A stretch of 64,000 nt of DNA from Allomyces macrogynus ATCC 38327 (lineage: Eukaryota; Blastocladiomycota; Blastocladiomycetes; Blastocladiales; Blastocladiaceae). Both the position numbers and the translations under genes were made by a program. Below the pieces are notes generated by a model, which did not search any database, was not told where the DNA came from, and worked only from the letters and a program-made list of their open reading frames with translations. The DNA lies in NCBI GenBank assembly GCA_000151295.1, contig GG745374.1, forward strand, positions 278,880 through 342,879, given 5' to 3'. Positions 60,301 to 64,000 of the stretch are shown piece by piece (position 1 is the stretch's first letter; every line of letters starts with the position of its first letter).

Positions 60301-61681
60301 CCGGGACGTCCCCTTCATCGATCCCCAGCGTATCCTCGGCGCGGTCGTCCCCCACCTCATCCTGCCGTACGACATGCCGATCAACGGCCACCGCCAACCG
60401 CGCATTCCGTGCATGTTCCGCCCAGTCGTCCACGTGCCACTCGCCATTCAGCGTCTTTTCCTCGAGCAGGAGCTTATACCCCTCGTTCTGCTCGCGCAGC
60501 GACTCGAGCGACCGCTGCATTTCCAGCACATCCGACCGCAACGTCGCCGCGTCGCGTGCGCGATCAAACGCGGCCGATTCGGCATTGTGCAGTGCGGCCT
60601 GCGCGAGCGTCAGGTTGAGCGCGGTCTCGTGCAATTTGCGCTCGAGCGCACGGTTCGCGTCGGTCAGTGCGGCGACGCGCGGGTCTGGGAACGACGCCTG
60701 CGTGCTGCGGTGGCGCGAGGTCGGTTTCGACGGGTAGCCCGCCGACGGAGACCGGCGCGGCGGACTCGTGCTGCGCAGGTGGTGGTGGTGGTGCGCGTGA
60801 TGCGGCGGGGGCGGGGTGCCGTCGGGCAACGGCGGAACGGGTGGTGCGCCCGCTGCCCAGAGCGCATCGCCGTCGGACGGCGGTTCCGGCGTGGTCGTAT
60901 TCGCGCGAGACATGCGCCCGTCGTCGCTGCCGTCGGCGTCGATGGGCGAGCCCGACGTGGCGGTCGTCCATCCGGACGACGAGTACCCCGCATCGTCATG
61001 CACGGGCGACGCGTCGCGGTTCAAGTGAATCCCGCCGTGCAAGCGGCGGCACCGGTCGCGGAGGGTCGCGAGGTCGTGGTCGAGCGCGGCGCGTTCCTGC
61101 GCGTGCACCTTTTCGTTGGAGACGAGTTTGGCGTGTAAAGCCTTGAGCGTGCGTTTCGAGGCTTTGAGCGCGTGATCGAGCCCTGCAGCGTGCTCGTGCT
61201 GGTCGTCGAGCTGTGCGGTGAGTTGCCGGATCGTGTCGTCGCGCGCAGCGAGTTCCTGATGGATATCAGGGGATAGGCAGTGAGGGTACGTGGCGATGAG
61301 AGGGAGATTACGCCCAAATCACAAATCACAAATCACAAGGCGGACGTTGCCACAGCGACTCGGCACATCCCCGCACCGAAACGCGGGCAAGGTCCGCACC
61401 GCTACCCTGCCGCGTCAGCGCCTCTGGTTTGCGGTTCACCTAGGAGCAAGCGACACGCTGCGGCTGGGCAACGCCGCTGCAGATACGGCCAAGGCGAGAC
61501 AAGAGACGTACACGCTTGAGGATGCCGTTGGTGGCAATCAGCTCCTGCAAGTACTCAGCAAGCTATTCGGGAACTTCCGTCAGCCATTTGGCACGACCAG
61601 CGAGAGCGGCAGCGGCGCACGGTCGGTAAATACCTGGTGCACGTCGACCGACTCGAGCACGGCGTCGCCGAGCGCGGCCAT
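57380..61681 (-). CDS. Large coiled-coil/low-complexity protein, function unknown
   Basis: Exons on the minus strand: 61681-61634, 61544-61512, 61255-57380 (introns 89 and 256 nt), giving ~1318 aa. The start MAALGDAVLESVDVHQ joins ELIATNGILKR, then ELAARDDTIRQLTAQLDDQ, forming one continuous N-terminal coiled coil; the long second intron could hide another exon. After a His/Pro-rich linker comes a second coil (ALTDANRALERKLHETALNL ... SLREQNEGYKLLLEEKTLNGE), a pattern I associate with fungal proteins of unknown function. Then an acidic segment contains two copies of GESLGAFFG, a third short helix pair (DAQIAVLNSEVKALQLYIST), and ~850 residues of Pro/Ala/Ser-rich, probably disordered sequence with many SP and RRS sites. 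No enzyme motif. Likely a scaffold or polarity/septation protein, by architecture only. Confidence 0.68.
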
Positions 61682-63931
61682 GGTGGCGGAGATGGTGCGG
61701 GGTTATCGCGCGTAATCGGTGGATGCACGGGGGTCCGCAGCGACCGGCCACAGGTGGTCAGCGATGGACACGGTGACCACGAGCGCGAGCCGCGGGTTGC
61801 CGCGGGCGTTGGATGGTCGGGAGGATGCGTGGCCAAAGTGGTCGCCGAATGTGGTCGCTGGTGTTGTGGAAGAATGTTCGTGTTGTTTGTTGGTGTGTCG
61901 CTGGCGAGTGGATGGGAGGTCTGGGCGCGTGGGCAAGCGCGGGTGCCAAGTCGCGTGGGAGCGCTGGTGCGTGGTTCGTGCGGGCAATGCGCGGGGTTGG
62001 GTGCGTGTGCGCACGGTCGCACTCCCGAGGGGACTGTTCGCGTAAGGTGGTGCTGTGATCAGCACCGGCGTTTGTGTGTTGGAGGGTGGTGGTGGCGGTC
62101 GGCCGTTGTTTGGACGTTGCGCCAGCGGCCCAGCGCTCACTCAACACGCGCACGAGTCACAACAACCTTTCTGTGGCGAACACGGCCAGAGCCACGAGGA
62201 GGAGCGCCGGCTCGCCAGCGGCCGGCAGCGGCGCGAGATTCGGCGGCGGTCGGGCGTGGTACGGCCAGCAGAAGGGCAGCAGGAGCTGCCTGCTGGGCTG
62301 GTCCCTGGTAACGCATGGCGTGAGCTGGCGTGACCGGCGCGCACTCTCCGCTGCAAGTGTTCACCGCACCGCCACGCGCCGCACCGCTCCGAAACCGCGT
62401 CTGTTGCGCACCGATTCGGCGCAACGTTGAGATGCGGCACGCCGTTGGCGTGCCGATCGTGACGCGGCCGATTGCACGCTCAGCAAGCTCAAGGCGTCTT
62501 GACCGCAGAGTGCGATCGGAAGGCCTGGAATCGCGCAGGCCCGCATGCCCGATGCCGCGGTGCCGGGATCTGACCTTCCTTGCGCAATGGGACGCCTAGT
62601 CACAACTGCGCGCGCTCCAGAACGATCGAGTGCTGGCCGTTGTCCAACACCTCCTCCACGCGCAACGCCGCGACGCCGCGACGTCGCTAGTCGTGACACG
62701 GACCCTCAACGGCAACGCCACGGACGAACGGCGCACGCCACGACCCCTGTCCGCGGCTGACAGCAAGGGCAACCGCTGTGCCGCTGCTGCTGCGCTGCTG
62801 GCGTGCACGCGCGTTGATCCTTTGGCGACCTTCGTCGAGTGCAACGGCACATACGCGATGCAGGCATCGGTCGACCGCTCGTTGTCGTTGTTGGCCGTGG
62901 GGGTTGCACCGCTGCACTCAGCCCGCCGTCGTCGAGCGCGGTTGCCAGGACGCACGCGCGCGTCGCCGCACAGAACGGTTCGAAACAACGACGGAGCGCA
63001 ATCTGCGCCACGGTGGCGACTCGAAGGTGAGGTGGGCCGGCCATCACATCGCTCGCATCGATCGCGGGCGCAATTGAACGGCAAACGCGCCCCCACCATG
63101 CATGAATCGTGCCGTCAGGCACATCTGCCGTGAGCGCGGCGCCGCGGCCGAACCAACATTCAGCCGGGTGGCGACCGAGCGCCTGACGTACCGATGTCTG
63201 GCGCGTCGGTCTGGCCACCAGCACCACGGTCGCGCCTGTCGCGTGCGGCGACGGCAACAGGTGCCGGCAGCGATCATGATTCATGGACGGCCTGAGGGCC
63301 AACCGGGCGCAGTGGTCGCAGTGTTCGCTCATAAGAACACTGTGCCCGTCCTCGTGGGCACGCGCGTCCTCTTCCCACACGACGGACCGGCTGCACGACC
63401 ACACCACACGCCGCTGCCCAGCCCGCACGATCCCACGCGGCCACCGCAGATCACACGCACAACGAACGAACGAACGAGCACAGCACGCACTGCCCACCGT
63501 TCTTCCACTTCCACGATCGATCGCTTTCTTGACCGGCTTTCCCGTGTCCGAGCCGCACTTGTTATTGTTTGGGCGGCGTCTTGGACGTTCTGCCGGAGCG
63601 CCACCTTTTCTTTGGCCAACAAAAGCGTCCCCGTCCCCATCCGCTCCCGCTGTCCCTTCCGCGCTTGCGTATACTGTCCAGTCGGGCTGCCGCCGACGAC
63701 GACGACAACGACGAGGGCGGAGCGGCCGACACCCGACCGCCTTGGCCATCCTTTTCTGGAGGCGCCGCCTCCTGTTGCTGTCGCCGCGCCTGTTCTCGCT
63801 CGACTGCGATAATTACTTGCCCGCGACGACAAGAAAGCGGCTAGCTGCTTCTCGCTGCTTCTTGCTGCTGTCTGCCGACCTGTTCCCGCCGACATCATGT
63901 CCGCCCCCTCCACTTCATCGCGCTCCGCAAC
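61682..63931. other. Intergenic, no supported gene
   Basis: 2.25 kb of CpG-rich sequence with many overlapping frames on both strands, typical of GC-rich noncoding DNA. 61682-62060 is G/T-rich on the plus strand and is probably the promoter of the minus-strand gene. Frames at 62630-63133 (+) and 63749-62706 (-) have Arg/Cys-rich translations without motifs. A pyrimidine-rich leader (63830-63900) precedes the possible gene start at the right edge. Confidence 0.35.
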
Positions 63932-64000
63932 ATGCCGGCGGCCCTGACCCCCCTCCCGGGGGCTGCTGCCGACTACCGCCATGCCACCAACCACGACGCC
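63932..64000 (+). CDS. Possible start of a gene running off the right edge
   Basis: ATG at 63932 opens a frame (MPAALTPLPGAAADYRHAT) that stays open to the window end. It follows a CT-rich leader (ctgcttctcgctgcttcttg) like those before other starts here. Only 23 codons are visible, so nothing can be said about function; an earlier ATG at 63898 closes after 16 codons. Confidence 0.25.
   Translation, partial: MPAALTPLPGAAADYRHATNHDA

Noticed and set aside
61290..61715. 141-residue plus-strand frame (DAVGGNQLLQVLSKLF)
   Set aside because: Overlaps minus-strand exons 1 and 2 of the large coiled-coil gene, whose splice signals and continuous coil favour the minus strand.

Overview
This is nuclear DNA of a eukaryote, most likely a flagellated (zoosporic) fungus; a blastocladialean- or chytrid-like lineage fits best. 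The evidence is high GC with CpG-rich genes, many short GT-AG introns (mostly 61-89 nt; donors such as gtacgt, gtacga and gtgcgt; acceptors tag or cag), a fungal-style housekeeping gene set, and two proteins with ciliary or centriolar signatures (C2CD3-like and lebercilin-like). There is no bacterial operon structure. The lineage is an inference from this mix; no marker gene settles it.

Layout. 0-5.3 kb: the 3' part of a multi-C2 protein with a visible frameshift, then a PKA-type AGC kinase. 5.9-6.3 kb: an LRR-like fragment. 7.0-8.5 kb (-): mitochondrial-type 3-oxoacyl-ACP synthase in four exons. 9.4-10.7 kb: tRNA-Arg(CCG) next to a broken retrotransposon RNase H fragment and tRNA-like debris. 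11.2-14.1 kb (-): ORC6-like and TFIIE-beta. 14.6-16.5 kb (+): an intact F-box/LRR-like gene. 16.7-23.3 kb (-): ASCC3/Slh1 tandem helicase. 23.7-24.4 kb (-): TRAPPC2L/Tca17, divergent from Elongator subunit 1 at 24.9-29.1 kb (+). 29.5-30.5 kb (+): ribosomal protein eL43.

From about 30.8 to 42 kb the base composition changes. CpG becomes scarce and TpG/CpA common, and the stretch is filled with frameshifted F-box/LRR-like relics: one relic of family A (about 31.8-33.8 kb) and three tandem relics of family B (about 34.6-37.0, 37.5-39.7 and 39.8-41.9 kb). An intact, CpG-rich family A gene follows at 43.5-45.9 kb. A second CpG-poor, apparently gene-free island lies at 46.0-47.9 kb.

48.5-50.3 kb (+): lebercilin-like coiled-coil protein containing a perfect 25-bp inverted repeat. 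50.9-51.4 kb (-): a three-exon Cox23-like twin CX9C protein. 52.7-56.8 kb (+): a 1340-residue hendecad-repeat coiled coil with a long acidic tail. 57.4-61.7 kb (-): a large low-complexity/coiled-coil protein. The last 2.3 kb holds little apart from a possible gene start at the right edge.

Exons were joined by hand, by matching splice signals to family conservation across each junction. The housekeeping genes are functionally unrelated (translation and tRNA modification, transcription, replication licensing, membrane traffic, mitochondria). The main thread running through the window is the F-box/LRR family, which spans intact copies to heavily decayed ones.
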